Positions 17,772 to 27,079 of a stretch of 64,000 nt of DNA are shown in pieces. The position numbers and the translations under genes are program-made. Each line of letters opens with the position of its first letter. Positions within the stretch are counted from its first letter, which is position 1. The notes beneath the pieces are model-generated. The model made no database searches. It saw only the letters and a list, made by a program, of their open reading frames with translations, and was not told the origin of the DNA. The DNA comes from JAYFNU01 sp034933305. Its GTDB lineage: Bacteria > Bacillota > Clostridia > Oscillospirales > Ruminococcaceae. The stretch spans positions 1 to 64,000 of the forward strand of contig JAYFNU010000008.1 in NCBI GenBank assembly GCA_034933305.1. Reading direction: 5' to 3'.

Positions 17772-19244
17772 TCAATAGGGGGCGTTGTCATTCTCCGGGC
17801 GGCCGTGCAGAACAAGGCGCCCGGGCGCCGGCGGCTCGATCGTGCCGCGCGCGCGGATGTTCGCGAACAGCGAGTCGTTCATTTTGACGCCCGTGTCGTG
17901 CCACGCGAGCGCGCGCGCACAGCTCCCCGTGTCGTTGCCGCCCGACGCCATGTAGCGGCTCGTCGCGACGGTATAGACCGCATCCCGTTCGATCGGCGCG
18001 CCGTCCGGCAGCCGCAGCGAGACGACCTTGCGGCCGGCGGGCGCCGCGTTGTCGATCTCGGCGGTGAAGCCCGCGTGGATGAGGCCCGCGTTGTTGCCGA
18101 AGCGCGCGGGCTCGTAGACGAGCTCAAAAAGCGCGCGCAGCTGCGCGCCCGTCGCCCGGGCCGTGAGGATGGGGTCGTTGAAGCCCATCGCGTCGAGCAC
18201 GCTCTCCCGCGTGAGCGTCCCCGCCGCGAGGGCACGCCCCGCGCTCGTCGCGTTCATGTAGGCGAACTGCGTCCCGGCCGTCTCCCGCACGCAGTCGGCG
18301 AAGAAATCGCCCAGCGGGCTCTCCGCGGACAGGCGCATGGGCATGTCCGCCGTCAGCGTGCCGAGCGGCTCGGTGAAAAAATAATCGTAGGGCCCGGTCA
18401 CGCGCCGGACGAACTCCCCGACGGCTTCGCTGTTCTCGCCGCATGCGCCGCCCGCAACGTCGATGACCTCGCAGCGGCGCGCCGTGACGCGGCCGGCGCC
18501 GGTGTCGTAATCGAGCGCGATGTGCGGCAGCGAAACGCCGCCGAAGCCGCCCTTGACCACGGCGGTCCCGCCGACGACGCCCGCATAATCGCCGGGGATG
18601 TGTCCCCCGATCATCGCGTCGACGCCGAGGCCGCCGAGCGCCGAAAGCAGGTCGATGAGCTCGCCGCTCACGCCGTTTTCCCCGATGTAAAAAGGCTCGT
18701 GCGCCAGCACGACGACGATCTGCGCGCCCGCGTCCCGCAGCGCGGGAATGTGCTTCCTGCAGGCGTCGGCGGCCGACGACACGGCGTAGGGCGCGAACGC
18801 GGACGCCTCGACCATATACGGCGTATACTCCGTCGTCACGCCGACGACGCCGATCCTGATGCCGCGGCGCTCGAACAGCGCGGTCGGCGCGGTGCCGCGC
18901 ACCGGCAGCCCCGTTTCTTTCTCGCGCACATTGGCGCACAGCACGGGGAAGCGGCTCGCCGCGATCGCCCGCTCGAGAAAGTCGCGGCCGAAATCGAATT
19001 CGTGGTTGCCGAGCGTCATGGCGTCGGTGCCGATGAGCGCGAGGCCCTCGGCGACCTCCGCGCCGTTCCACAGCTGACGGCAGAAATTGTCGCCGGCGTC
19101 GAGCAGCAGCGTGCCGTCCGGGTTTTTCGACCGCACCGAGCGCACCGCGGCGTAAAAGGCGGCGAGGCCCGGCGCCCGGCGGCATTTGCGGAACGACCCG
19201 CCGAAATCGGCGTGGCCGAGGATGTCGATCGTTTTGACAGCCAT
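17772..19244 (-). CDS. 5'-nucleotidase/UshA-like metallophosphoesterase with altered metal site
   Basis: The product is 490 aa, starting at the ATG at 19244 after AAGGGAT. The N-terminal metallophosphoesterase domain shows LLDAGDNF, LGNHEFDFG, VVLAHEPFY and MIGGHIPGD; the C-terminal 5'-nucleotidase domain shows ESPLGDFFADCVRE, FNDPILTARATGAQLRALFE and YTVATSRYMASGGND. There is no signal peptide, so unlike most UshA-like proteins it should be cytoplasmic. Two usual metal ligands look changed: the first D-x-H reads D13-F-G15, and the G-H-x-H motif reads G-H-I-P. It is the last gene of the importer operon, 2 bp after the second permease. A phosphatase role on imported compounds fits the context but activity is uncertain. 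Confidence 0.82.
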   Translation of the reverse strand: MAVKTIDILGHADFGGSFRKCRRAPGLAAFYAAVRSVRSKNPDGTLLLDAGDNFCRQLWNGAEVAEGLALIGTDAMTLGNHEFDFGRDFLERAIAASRFPVLCANVREKETGLPVRGTAPTALFERRGIRIGVVGVTTEYTPYMVEASAFAPYAVSSAADACRKHIPALRDAGAQIVVVLAHEPFYIGENGVSGELIDLLSALGGLGVDAMIGGHIPGDYAGVVGGTAVVKGGFGGVSLPHIALDYDTGAGRVTARRCEVIDVAGGACGENSEAVGEFVRRVTGPYDYFFTEPLGTLTADMPMRLSAESPLGDFFADCVRETAGTQFAYMNATSAGRALAAGTLTRESVLDAMGFNDPILTARATGAQLRALFELVYEPARFGNNAGLIHAGFTAEIDNAAPAGRKVVSLRLPDGAPIERDAVYTVATSRYMASGGNDTGSCARALAWHDTGVKMNDSLFANIRARGTIEPPAPGRLVLHGRPENDNAPY

Positions 19245-19246
19245 GC

Positions 19247-20080
19247 TTATCCCTTCAGACCTCCCTTGGAAACGCCCGTGACGATGCTTTTGCGCGCGCA
19301 CAGGAACAGCACGATCATCGGCAGCACGACGATGGTCGCCGCGGCCATCAGCCGCTCGTAGCGGATGCCGCCCTCCGTCGTGAAGGCGAACAGGCCGAAC
19401 GGGAGCGTGCGCTTGTCGGTGCTGTTGATGACGAGCACCGACCACAGGAAGGAGTTCCAGCAGGTGATGGCGTTGAGCAGCCCGATGGTCACGAGCGCCG
19501 GCTTCGCGATGGGCACCATCACGCGCCACAGATAATCCCAGTTGGACGCGCCGTCGATGCGCGCCGAATAGTAGAGGCTGTCCGGGATGGACAGAAAGAA
19601 GTTCCGCAGGATATAGGTGTAAAAGATGCTCGCGGTGAAGGGGATGATGAGCGCGGCGAGCGTGTCGATGAGCCCGAGCGAGACGATCGTCGTGTAGTTC
19701 GAGATGATGAGCATCTCAAACGGGATCATCATCATCGCGAGCAGCGCGGAAAACAGCACCTCGCGCCCCGGGAATTTGAGCCGGGAAAAGGCGAAGGCCG
19801 CGAGGATGGTCGTGAACATGGTGCAGGCGACGCAGGCGATCGTGACGATGAGCGAGTTGAGAAAATACCGCGCGAAGGGCGCCGTCTTAAAGGCGAAGAG
19901 ATAGTTCTCGAGCGTCGGCGACGACGGCCAGAAGGTCGGCGGGGTCGTGTTGACTTCGGCGGCCGTCTTGAGCGACGACAGGATCATCCAGAAGAAGGGG
20001 AAGATCATGACGAGCGCCCCGATGCCGAGCAGGACATAGACGACGGCCATTTTCAGCCGTCCGGCCGTTTGCAGCTTCAT
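19247..20080 (-). CDS. Carbohydrate/glycerophosphate-type ABC transporter permease (UgpE/MalG family)
   Basis: The product is 277 aa with six membrane segments. The start is the ATG at 20080, preceded by a G-rich site (GGGGGGAAG). The EAA loop that contacts the ATPase reads YYSARIDGASNWDYLWRVMV with IAKPALV after it. It pairs with the permease gene directly upstream, which ends 14 bp before this start. The family imports sugars and sugar-phosphate-like compounds with a lipoprotein-bound receptor. Confidence 0.9.
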   Translation of the reverse strand: MKLQTAGRLKMAVVYVLLGIGALVMIFPFFWMILSSLKTAAEVNTTPPTFWPSSPTLENYLFAFKTAPFARYFLNSLIVTIACVACTMFTTILAAFAFSRLKFPGREVLFSALLAMMMIPFEMLIISNYTTIVSLGLIDTLAALIIPFTASIFYTYILRNFFLSIPDSLYYSARIDGASNWDYLWRVMVPIAKPALVTIGLLNAITCWNSFLWSVLVINSTDKRTLPFGLFAFTTEGGIRYERLMAAATIVVLPMIVLFLCARKSIVTGVSKGGLKG

Positions 20081-20094
20081 TGCGCTTCCCCCCC

Positions 20095-21009
20095 TCAGTA
20101 ATTCTTCCATTTGCGCTGCACGAACAGCTGCAGCAGCGTGAAAATGAGCACGATGACGAACAGCACGACGGCGCACGCCGCGGCCGGTCCGAGCTTCCAC
20201 TTGACATAGAACTGCTCGTACATGAAATAGATGACGGTGTACAGCGAATACGCGGGGCCCGGCTTGCCGTTGAACAGCGGGAAGAGCTCCATGAACACCT
20301 TCGACGCCGAGATCGTGTTGACGATGAGCACGAGGCCGATCGTCGGCGCGAGCAGCGGCACCGTGATGCGGAAAAAGATGTCCCCCGCGCGCGCGCCGTC
20401 CGCGCGCGCCGCCGTGTAATACTGCGGGTTGATGTTCTGCAGCCCCGACAGCAGCAGTATGATCGTGAACGGCAGCATGCTCCACACGCCGTAGATGATG
20501 AGCGAGGTCATGGCGTGCTTCGGATCGTTGAGCCAGTTGACGGGCTCGGCGCCGAACAGCGACGACAGGTAATTGACGAGGCCGTAATCATAGTTGAACA
20601 GCCACCGCCAAACGAGACCGACGGCCGTGACGGACGTGACCATCGGCATGAAATACGCCGTCTGGAAGAGCGCCTGGCATCGGATCCTGTTGTTGAGCAG
20701 CACCGCGATGAGCAGCGACAGCGCCGTCGCGGCGGGCACCACGGCGATCACATAGATGCCGGTGTTCTTCAGCGCGCCGATGAACGTCGGGTTGGTGAAG
20801 ATCGCCTCGTAGTTGCCGAGGCCGAAGCCGGTGAACTCGTGCGTGAGCACGCGGTAATTCTCCTTGAAGGAGATGAGCAGCACATTGATGAACGGCCACA
20901 CCGTGAAGATGAGGATCGCGATGAGGAACGGCGCGAGGTAGAGCGCGGGCGTCAGAAAGGTCTTCGCCGTGACCCGCTCGTCGTCCGCGCGGCGCACGGT
21001 CTTTTTCAT
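20095..21009 (-). CDS. Carbohydrate/glycerophosphate-type ABC transporter permease (UgpA/MalF family)
   Basis: The product is 304 aa with six membrane segments and the EAA-like loop YYTAARADGARAGDIFFRIT followed by VPLLAPT. The start codon at 21009 overlaps the stop codon of the upstream ATPase gene (ATGA), which points to translational coupling. It forms the membrane pore with the permease at 19247-20080. The N-terminal region, LYLAPFLIAILIFTVWPFIN, is typical of the family. Confidence 0.92.
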   Translation of the reverse strand: MKKTVRRADDERVTAKTFLTPALYLAPFLIAILIFTVWPFINVLLISFKENYRVLTHEFTGFGLGNYEAIFTNPTFIGALKNTGIYVIAVVPAATALSLLIAVLLNNRIRCQALFQTAYFMPMVTSVTAVGLVWRWLFNYDYGLVNYLSSLFGAEPVNWLNDPKHAMTSLIIYGVWSMLPFTIILLLSGLQNINPQYYTAARADGARAGDIFFRITVPLLAPTIGLVLIVNTISASKVFMELFPLFNGKPGPAYSLYTVIYFMYEQFYVKWKLGPAAACAVVLFVIVLIFTLLQLFVQRKWKNY

Positions 21010-22064
21010 GCGTACCGCGCCCCCGTCTCCGCGTCGAACAGGAAGACGCCGGCGTCCCTGAGCCCGACGCGGACGGTCTGTCCGTTCGCGGGCGCCGCGG
21101 CGGCGTCGATGTACGCGCGCATGCTCTGGCCCGCGACGTCGAGCAGCAGCAGCATGTCCTTGCCGGCCGTGTAGCAGTCGGCGACGGTCGCGTCGAAGCA
21201 GCCGCCCGGCGCGTTGACCGTCAGCGCTTCGGCTCGGGCGGCGAACACGCACGCCGCGCCCGGCTGCACGGCCGGCGCGCCGAAGGGGATGACGGGGCCG
21301 CTGCCGCCGACCGAGAAGCCCGCGTCCGTCCACACGCCGCGCAGCTGGTTGATGGTCGGCGCGCCGAGGAAATCGGCGACGAAGAGGTTCGCGGGGTCGC
21401 CGTACAGCTCCCGCACCGTCCCGTACTGCTGCATGACGCCCCTGCGCAGCAGCATGATGCGGTCGGCGATGCTGCTCGCCTCCTCCTGATCGTGCGTGAC
21501 GAAGATGGTCGTGACGCCGGATTTGCGCTGGATGCGGCGGATCTCCTCGCGCATCTCGACGCGCAGCTTGGCGTCGAGGTTGGACAGCGGCTCGTCGAGC
21601 AGCAGCAGCCGGGGCGACTTGATGAGCGCGCGCGCGATGGCGACGCGCTGCTGCTGGCCGCCCGACAGCTCGCCGGGGCGGCGGTCAAGCAGCTCCTCGA
21701 TGTGTACCATCTGTACGAATTCCATCGCCCGCTCGATGCGCTCCTTTTTGGGGATGCGCTGGATGGCGAGCGGGAAGCAGACGTTTTCGAGCACCGTCAT
21801 GTGCGGATACAGCGCATAGTTCTGAAACACGAGGCCGACGCCGCGCTTGTCCGGCGAAAGGTCGGTCACGTCCTCGTCGTCGAAATAGATCTTCCCCTGC
21901 GTCACCGGCAGGATGCCGGACAGCATATTGAGCATCGTGCTCTTTCCGCAGCCCGACGGCCCGAGCAGCGCGACGAGCTCGCCGCTTTCGAACGTCGCCG
22001 TCAGGCCGTCCACCGCGACGGTCTCCCCGAACCGCTTGACAAGATCGCTGACCCGTACTCTCAT
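21006..22064 (-). CDS. ABC transporter ATP-binding protein (UgpC/MsmK type)
   Basis: The product is 352 aa, the usual length for the MalK/UgpC group. It has Walker A LLGPSGCGKST, a Q-loop (VFQNYALYPHMTV), the signature LSGGQQQR, Walker B LLLLDEP and an H-loop (FVTHDQEEA). Residues from about 235 on form the OB/TOBE-like regulatory domain. GGAGGAAA precedes the ATG at 22064. The gene overlaps both neighbours by 4 bp (ATGA), so ATPase, permease and phosphodiesterase are made together. Confidence 0.94.
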   Translation of the reverse strand: MRVRVSDLVKRFGETVAVDGLTATFESGELVALLGPSGCGKSTMLNMLSGILPVTQGKIYFDDEDVTDLSPDKRGVGLVFQNYALYPHMTVLENVCFPLAIQRIPKKERIERAMEFVQMVHIEELLDRRPGELSGGQQQRVAIARALIKSPRLLLLDEPLSNLDAKLRVEMREEIRRIQRKSGVTTIFVTHDQEEASSIADRIMLLRRGVMQQYGTVRELYGDPANLFVADFLGAPTINQLRGVWTDAGFSVGGSGPVIPFGAPAVQPGAACVFAARAEALTVNAPGGCFDATVADCYTAGKDMLLLLDVAGQSMRAYIDAAAAPANGQTVRVGLRDAGVFLFDAETGARYA

Positions 22065-23350
22065 TGCAGCATTTCCTCCAGTACCCTTCCGTCGGTATCC
22101 TTCATCGAAAGCCCCAGCAGCTTCGCCATCGTCGGGGCCTCGTCCACCATGTCGGCGCTGTCGAGCACAACGCCCGGCCGAACGCCCGGCCCGCAGGCGA
22201 CGAACAGCGTCGTTTCGGCGCGGTCGGGGCGGCTGCCATGCGTCGCGGCGCCCGTCTTGTGGTCGCCGGGCTCGGTGCTGCCCCACAGCGTGTCCGTGTC
22301 GAGCCGCTCGGAAAAGGAGATGTCGCGGTCGCTCTCGATGACGAAATCGAACGGCCCGCGCAGCCCGTACTGCGCCTCGGCCTCGCGCGCGTCGAGCACA
22401 TAGCGAAGCTTTATTTTTTCGTCTTTTTTCAGATCCTCGAGGAAGCCGCGCACGCGCTTCGCGAGCGCCGCGTCCGCCGGGTCGCGCAGCTCGATGAAGC
22501 ACGCGAGCCCCGTCGAATGCGCGAACGCGTCGAAGGAGGTCATGCCGCCGTCGGCGCCGGTGCGGATAAACCCGTTGTCGGCGAGCAGCCGGTTGATGAA
22601 CAGCACGTCGCGCACGTCCGTCTGCCCGTGGTCGCCGAGCACGACGATGTTCGTGTCGTCCGGGTCGCCGAAGCGGCGCAGCGCCTGCATGAGCACCCCC
22701 AGCTCCTCGTCGTGCCGTCGCAGCTGTTCCCGCGTCTTCTCGTGGTACACGCCCCAGGTGTGACGCACCGAATCGAGATCGCACATCTTGACGAGCATGA
22801 CGTCGGGCTGGCCGAAATCCTCGATGATGTCGGGCGCAAGCGCCATCGTGAAAAGATCGAGGCTGCGGTCCTTCCCTTTGATATAGCGGCCGTATTTCCA
22901 GAAATACCGGTCCATGAGGTTCTGTGTCGCCGTGCCCTCGAGCCACCGCTCGGGGTGATAGCCGGTGTAGTCGTAGGGCACGATCATCGGCATGTTGTAG
23001 GTGTAATCCGCGCCGCCGGAGACCGGCCAGCTCAGCGAGCAGGTCGTCATGCCCGCCTCGCGCGCATAGTCGAGCAGCGTCGGCCCCTTCACGTCGGCGC
23101 GCAGCGCATGCCACGGCGCGCCGCTCTTTCCGCCGCGCGCGAGTTTTTCGTTGTGGCAGATGCCGTGCCGTCCGACATACGTCCCCGTCAGGATCGACGT
23201 ATGGCAGCAGTACGTCAGCGCCGGGTGCACCGGCCGGATGCTGCGCACATACGCGCCGCGCGCGAACAGCTCCGAGAAATGCGGCAGCGTTTTCATGAAT
23301 TCCGCGTCGCTCGCGCACAGCGCGTCGAGCATAAATACGAGCAGCTTCAT
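22061..23350 (-). CDS. Alkaline-phosphatase-superfamily phosphodiesterase (type I PDE/nucleotide pyrophosphatase-like)
   Basis: The product is 429 aa. The start is the ATG at 23350, after GGAGGAAG and overlapping the previous stop codon (ATGA). Superfamily features include VFMLDALCASD (metal Asp), HPALTYCCHTSILTGTYVGR (nucleophile Thr region), MLVKMCDLDSVRHTWG (metal Asp/His) and VVLGDHGQTDV (Asp/His). With no signal peptide it should act in the cytoplasm, on phosphodiesters brought in by the linked ABC importer. Glycerophosphodiesters, nucleotide sugars or cyclic phosphates are all possible substrates. Confidence 0.86.
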   Translation of the reverse strand: MKLLVFMLDALCASDAEFMKTLPHFSELFARGAYVRSIRPVHPALTYCCHTSILTGTYVGRHGICHNEKLARGGKSGAPWHALRADVKGPTLLDYAREAGMTTCSLSWPVSGGADYTYNMPMIVPYDYTGYHPERWLEGTATQNLMDRYFWKYGRYIKGKDRSLDLFTMALAPDIIEDFGQPDVMLVKMCDLDSVRHTWGVYHEKTREQLRRHDEELGVLMQALRRFGDPDDTNIVVLGDHGQTDVRDVLFINRLLADNGFIRTGADGGMTSFDAFAHSTGLACFIELRDPADAALAKRVRGFLEDLKKDEKIKLRYVLDAREAEAQYGLRGPFDFVIESDRDISFSERLDTDTLWGSTEPGDHKTGAATHGSRPDRAETTLFVACGPGVRPGVVLDSADMVDEAPTMAKLLGLSMKDTDGRVLEEMLQ

Positions 23351-24795
23351 CGGTCTTCCTCCGCCTGTTTTTTGGTGAGCCCCTTCCCCGGCGTCAGAAT
23401 GTACGCCGCCCCCTCCTCGGGGATGAGCTGCGCGCCGCGGTTCGGCAGCAGCCGCTCGGGATTGTACGAATGGCACGGGATGAGCACCCGCGGGTCGGCG
23501 CGGTCGACGAAATCCTTGACCTGGCAGGGGTACCCGTGCCCGAAATAGTTTTCGCAGAAAAACGTGATATACGCAAACCCCGCCCGGTCGACGAGCCCGC
23601 GCATCTTGCGGTAGGCCGGATCGAACGACCCGATGGGGATGCCGTCGGCGTGCACGTACGCGCCGCCGCGCGCGGGCAGGCTGAACAGCTCCATGATGTG
23701 GCGGTAGCTGTTCTGCACGAGGTAGCCCGACGGATTCGCCCGGATCTCCTCAAGCGGCACGATCACCGCGCGGGAGAACAGCTCCTCCGCCCACGCCGCG
23801 CGGTGTCCCGCGGCGTAGCGCGCCGAATCGGGGATGTAAACGAAAGGTTGAATTCCGAAGAATTTATACACAATGTACGCGGCGTCCGGCTCAAAGCAGC
23901 ATCGCCGCCCCAGCCGCTGCGCCCAGCGCATGAATCTGTCCGCGTCATCCATTTCTCTCTGGTAATAATTGAAAACGCAAAGGCCCTCCACGGCGGCGAT
24001 CTTTTCGAACAGCGCGTCGTAGTACGCGGCGGTCGACAGCATGCCGGCCGGCAGCGCAGGGTCCGGCAGGACGGCGCGGGGATCCCTTGTATCATACATG
24101 AGTCCGAGCACGCTGTCCATAAAGGATGTGCAGTCGCACAGCAGCACGTCGGGGCGTTCGCGCTCGAGCAGCCCGAGCTGCCGCAGCGTCAGCTCCCGGC
24201 ATTCGCCGTGCAGCGTGAGATCGCCCGTCCAGTGGATGAGGCCGCCGTCCGGCGTCCGGATCATAAATGCGAAGTCGCGGTAGCCGGTGTCGCCCGTCAG
24301 CACGGGCAGCACGCGGATGTCGCCGACGCTGATCCATTCGTCCGGGATGAGATCGGTGTAGGCGCGGCCGTTGGTGTCGACGCCCTCGCCCGTCGTCTCG
24401 AGCGCGCGCTCGATGCACTGGGCGCTGCGGTGCATGTACACGGGGATCTGCGGCGCGACGGCGCCGATGTGGGCCATATGGTCGAGGTGCAGGTGGGTGA
24501 TGAAGACCGCCGTGTTCCAGTCGCTGTCCTCATAGGGGACGACATCGCCGCAGCCGGCGAGATCCTGTCTGCTGAAAAGGCCGTCGATCTTCGGCAGCGA
24601 CCCGAGGCGCAGCTTGTCCGCGAAGCGGTTGATCCGGCGCGGTTCGACGACGCCGTCGAACACGTCCTTCGCCGGGTCGTAGGCCGCGCCCATCTCCATG
24701 ATCACGCGGTCCCTGCCGTATGTGACGGAAAAGACGACGCCGCCGATGGTGTGCGTGCCCGCGTAAACGGTCAGCTCGGTGTGCCTGTCGCTCAT
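23347..24795 (-). CDS. Metallo-beta-lactamase-fold hydrolase (RNase J/phosphodiesterase-like)
   Basis: The product is 482 aa. The zinc-binding motif HxHxDH is complete (THLHLDHMAHIG), the later IHWTGDLTLHG supplies the metal Asp, and IPCHSYNPE near the C-terminus supplies the last His. The overall layout, with an inserted domain between the two halves of the fold, resembles RNase J-like and related MBL hydrolases. Its place directly before a phosphodiesterase and an ABC importer suggests a small phosphoester substrate rather than RNA. The ribosome site AGGAGA precedes the ATG, and the stop codon overlaps the next start (ATGA). Confidence 0.82.
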   Translation of the reverse strand: MSDRHTELTVYAGTHTIGGVVFSVTYGRDRVIMEMGAAYDPAKDVFDGVVEPRRINRFADKLRLGSLPKIDGLFSRQDLAGCGDVVPYEDSDWNTAVFITHLHLDHMAHIGAVAPQIPVYMHRSAQCIERALETTGEGVDTNGRAYTDLIPDEWISVGDIRVLPVLTGDTGYRDFAFMIRTPDGGLIHWTGDLTLHGECRELTLRQLGLLERERPDVLLCDCTSFMDSVLGLMYDTRDPRAVLPDPALPAGMLSTAAYYDALFEKIAAVEGLCVFNYYQREMDDADRFMRWAQRLGRRCCFEPDAAYIVYKFFGIQPFVYIPDSARYAAGHRAAWAEELFSRAVIVPLEEIRANPSGYLVQNSYRHIMELFSLPARGGAYVHADGIPIGSFDPAYRKMRGLVDRAGFAYITFFCENYFGHGYPCQVKDFVDRADPRVLIPCHSYNPERLLPNRGAQLIPEEGAAYILTPGKGLTKKQAEEDR

Positions 24796-24820
24796 ATGTC
24801 TCTCCTATTATACAACGATC

Positions 24821-24858
24821 CGGCAGCCGCGCGCATGCCTTTCCGCGCGCGGCTGCCG
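24821..24858 (-). other. Intra-operon stem-loop after the solute-binding protein gene
   Basis: A perfect 14-bp stem (half-site CGGCAGCCGCGCGC) with a 10-nt loop lies between the solute-binding gene and the hydrolase gene. No U-tract follows. Such hairpins often protect upstream mRNA from 3' decay and raise the amount of binding protein. A TATAAT on the minus strand (24807-24812) follows it and might be an internal promoter. Confidence 0.6.
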
Positions 24859-24867
24859 GCTGAAAAA

Positions 24868-26166
24868 TTACTGTGCGAGTTCGGCGTTGCTCTCGGCAAC
24901 GCAGTTGGCAAGCGCGTCCTTGGGGTCGGTGACGCCCATGGCGGATTCCTGGATCATCTTGTCGATCGCGGTGCGCACGCCCGCGGAGCCGGCGATGCTG
25001 CTGAGGTAGCCGACGTTGTTGATCTCCTCGGACAGCGCCTTGGCGGCGATGTTGGTCTCGGCGTACTGCTTGAAGGCGTCGGTGGCGACGGCGGCGTTGT
25101 AGGCCGGCACGGCGCCGAAGGCGATGGCCCACTTGGCGCACACTTCGGGCTGCGCGAAGTATTTGAGGAATTCATAGGCGGCGAGCGCCTTTTCGTCGGT
25201 GGTCTTGAAGGCGATATAGCCGCCGCCCCACGAGGAGATATAGGGGACCTTGCCGTCCTGCGGGATGGGCGCGCAGCCGACTTCGAACGCGCCGTTGGCG
25301 GCGCCGACCGCGTAATCGACGCCCGCGGAGGAGCCGATATAGGAGCCTACGGCCTGGGAGCCGAACGGATTGGAGAAGTAGAAGTCCTCGCCGACGAGGC
25401 GGAAGACGCCCTCCTTGACGAGGTCGCTGTACCACGTCAGCTTTTCGAGCGCGATGTCGTTGTCGAACGCGACGGTCTTGGTGTCGGCGTCGATATAGCC
25501 GCTGCCCGCCTGCACGATGAGGCCCTGCCATGTGTCGGTGGCGGAATCGCTGCCGAAGCCGGGGATGCCCTTCGCCTCATAGATGGCGCGGCTGTTGCTC
25601 TCGAGCTCCGCCCACGTCGTCGGGACCTTGAGCCCGAGCTCGTCGTACATCGTCTTGTTGTAGAAAAGGACCTCGCTCGTGACGATCGTCGGGATCATGT
25701 AGATCTTGCTCGCATCCCACTGGGTGATCTCGCTGTAGAGATCGCCGACCATGTCGTCCTTGAAATTCGCGATGCCGATCTTTTCGTCGGCGATATACGG
25801 GGCAAAGTCGACGATCAGGTCATCCTGGATATAGTTGGCGACCGCTGTCGGGAAGGCGGTGACGATGTCGGGGCCCGTCCCGTTGCGGACCGCCTGCATC
25901 AGCTTGGAGTCGAAATCCTGGTACGGCTGCGTCTGCACGGTGACGGTAATCATGTCCTGCGAGGCGTTGAAGTCGTCGAGGATCTCCTGGAAAGCTGCGG
26001 CGTGGTGCTCGGTGTAGGTGTTCCAGATGACGAGCTCGACGGGCTCCGTCAGCTCGGTCGCGATCCCGCCGCTTTCGGCGGCCGGTTTGTCGGCGCCGGA
26101 CTTGCAGCCCGACAAAAGGGTCAGCGCAAAGACGGCGGCGAGAAGCAGTGCGATGAGTTTCTTCAT
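24868..26166 (-). CDS. Extracellular solute-binding lipoprotein of the ABC importer (UgpB-like)
   Basis: The product is 432 aa. The signal peptide (MKKLIALLLAAVFALTLLSGC) ends in a lipobox cysteine, and AAAGGACG precedes the ATG. The mature protein follows the family-1 solute-binding pattern: VELVIWNTYTEHHAAAFQEI at the start, IPTIVTSEVLFYNKTMYDEL, and WGGGYIAFKTTDEKALAAYEFLKYF near the C-terminus. It resembles UgpB (glycerol-3-phosphate receptor) more than maltose receptors, a judgement from general pattern only. It captures the substrate outside the membrane and passes it to the two permeases. Confidence 0.9.
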   Translation of the reverse strand: MKKLIALLLAAVFALTLLSGCKSGADKPAAESGGIATELTEPVELVIWNTYTEHHAAAFQEILDDFNASQDMITVTVQTQPYQDFDSKLMQAVRNGTGPDIVTAFPTAVANYIQDDLIVDFAPYIADEKIGIANFKDDMVGDLYSEITQWDASKIYMIPTIVTSEVLFYNKTMYDELGLKVPTTWAELESNSRAIYEAKGIPGFGSDSATDTWQGLIVQAGSGYIDADTKTVAFDNDIALEKLTWYSDLVKEGVFRLVGEDFYFSNPFGSQAVGSYIGSSAGVDYAVGAANGAFEVGCAPIPQDGKVPYISSWGGGYIAFKTTDEKALAAYEFLKYFAQPEVCAKWAIAFGAVPAYNAAVATDAFKQYAETNIAAKALSEEINNVGYLSSIAGSAGVRTAIDKMIQESAMGVTDPKDALANCVAESNAELAQ

Positions 26167-26203
26167 TTTTCGTCCTTTCTTATTTCATGGTTTCGGTTTT
26201 CTA

Positions 26204-26983
26204 TCAACAAAGCGAATCGAGGAAACGCGCGAGATCCGCTGTTGTCTTCAGCTCGACGTCGCACGGCGGCTTTGCGACGCCCTCGTAGGGATTGATCCAG
26301 ACCGTGCGCGCGCCGAGCGCCGCGAGCGGCTCGAGATCGTTGTAGGCGAAATCGCCGACCGACAGGATCGTCTGCGGGCGCGCGAGCACGCCCGGCAGGG
26401 CGCCGTCGAGCGCGGCGGCGAGCCCGTCGGGCTTGCGGGCGCTGAAAACGGCCCGGGAAAACACGTCATCGAAGCCGATGGCGCGCAGGAACTCCCGCGC
26501 GGTCGACTCGTAGGAATTGCTCACCAGCACCGTCGCGCAGCGCCCCGTCAGCGCGCGGATGCTCGCGCGCAGCGCCGCGTCGGCGCGCAGGCCGTCCGCG
26601 ACCATCGCCGCGCGCGTGCGGGCGTAGACCGCCTCGCGACGCCCGCCGCCGAGCAGGCCGAGCGACGCGCCGATGTATTCGACCACGGCCCACGCGTCGC
26701 CGAGATTGTAGGCCCCCGGCTCCCACGCGTCGAGGCGCAGGGCGCCGAGCGCATTAAAAAAACCGCCGGGCGACGAAAAATCGCCCTGTGCGGTTCGGTA
26801 AAAGCTGTTCATTTTGAGCGCTTCGCCGCGGAAAACGCGGCCGCAAAAAGAGGTCAGGTCGCCGCCCCACTGCGCGCGGGGCGTCCCCTCGACAAGGAAC
26901 CGGAGATAGTGACGGTAAAATCCGGTGTCCTGATAAATTGTGCCGTCCAGATCAAAGACGACGGTCTCGATCGCAGAATCCAT
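26204..26983 (-). CDS. HAD-superfamily hydrolase (probable phosphatase)
   Basis: The product is 259 aa. I chose the ATG at 26983 (GAGG upstream) because the possible further start overlaps a TATACT -10 element at 27019-27024. HAD motif I is VVFDLDGTIY, motif II VLVSNSYES (Ser/Asn), motif III the Lys in FSARKPDG and motif IV ILSVGDFAYNDLE. The helical cap follows motif I. It is the first gene after the RpiR regulator and ends 37 bp before the solute-binding gene, so it is likely the first structural gene of the importer operon. It may remove phosphate from an imported or processed substrate. Confidence 0.84.
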   Translation of the reverse strand: MDSAIETVVFDLDGTIYQDTGFYRHYLRFLVEGTPRAQWGGDLTSFCGRVFRGEALKMNSFYRTAQGDFSSPGGFFNALGALRLDAWEPGAYNLGDAWAVVEYIGASLGLLGGGRREAVYARTRAAMVADGLRADAALRASIRALTGRCATVLVSNSYESTAREFLRAIGFDDVFSRAVFSARKPDGLAAALDGALPGVLARPQTILSVGDFAYNDLEPLAALGARTVWINPYEGVAKPPCDVELKTTADLARFLDSLC

Positions 26984-27079
26984 GCCAACCTCGCTCGTCC
27001 TTTTTGATTTCCAAGCAAAGTATAGCATGCCCCGATCTGAAAATTTTGCACACTTGCGTGAAGTATTTTTTATCGCGCC

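Noticed and set aside
26984..27028. Longer N-terminus for the HAD protein (start at 27028)
   Set aside because: The extra 15 codons contain a TATACT promoter-like element and there is no ribosome site; the ATG at 26983 fits the family better.
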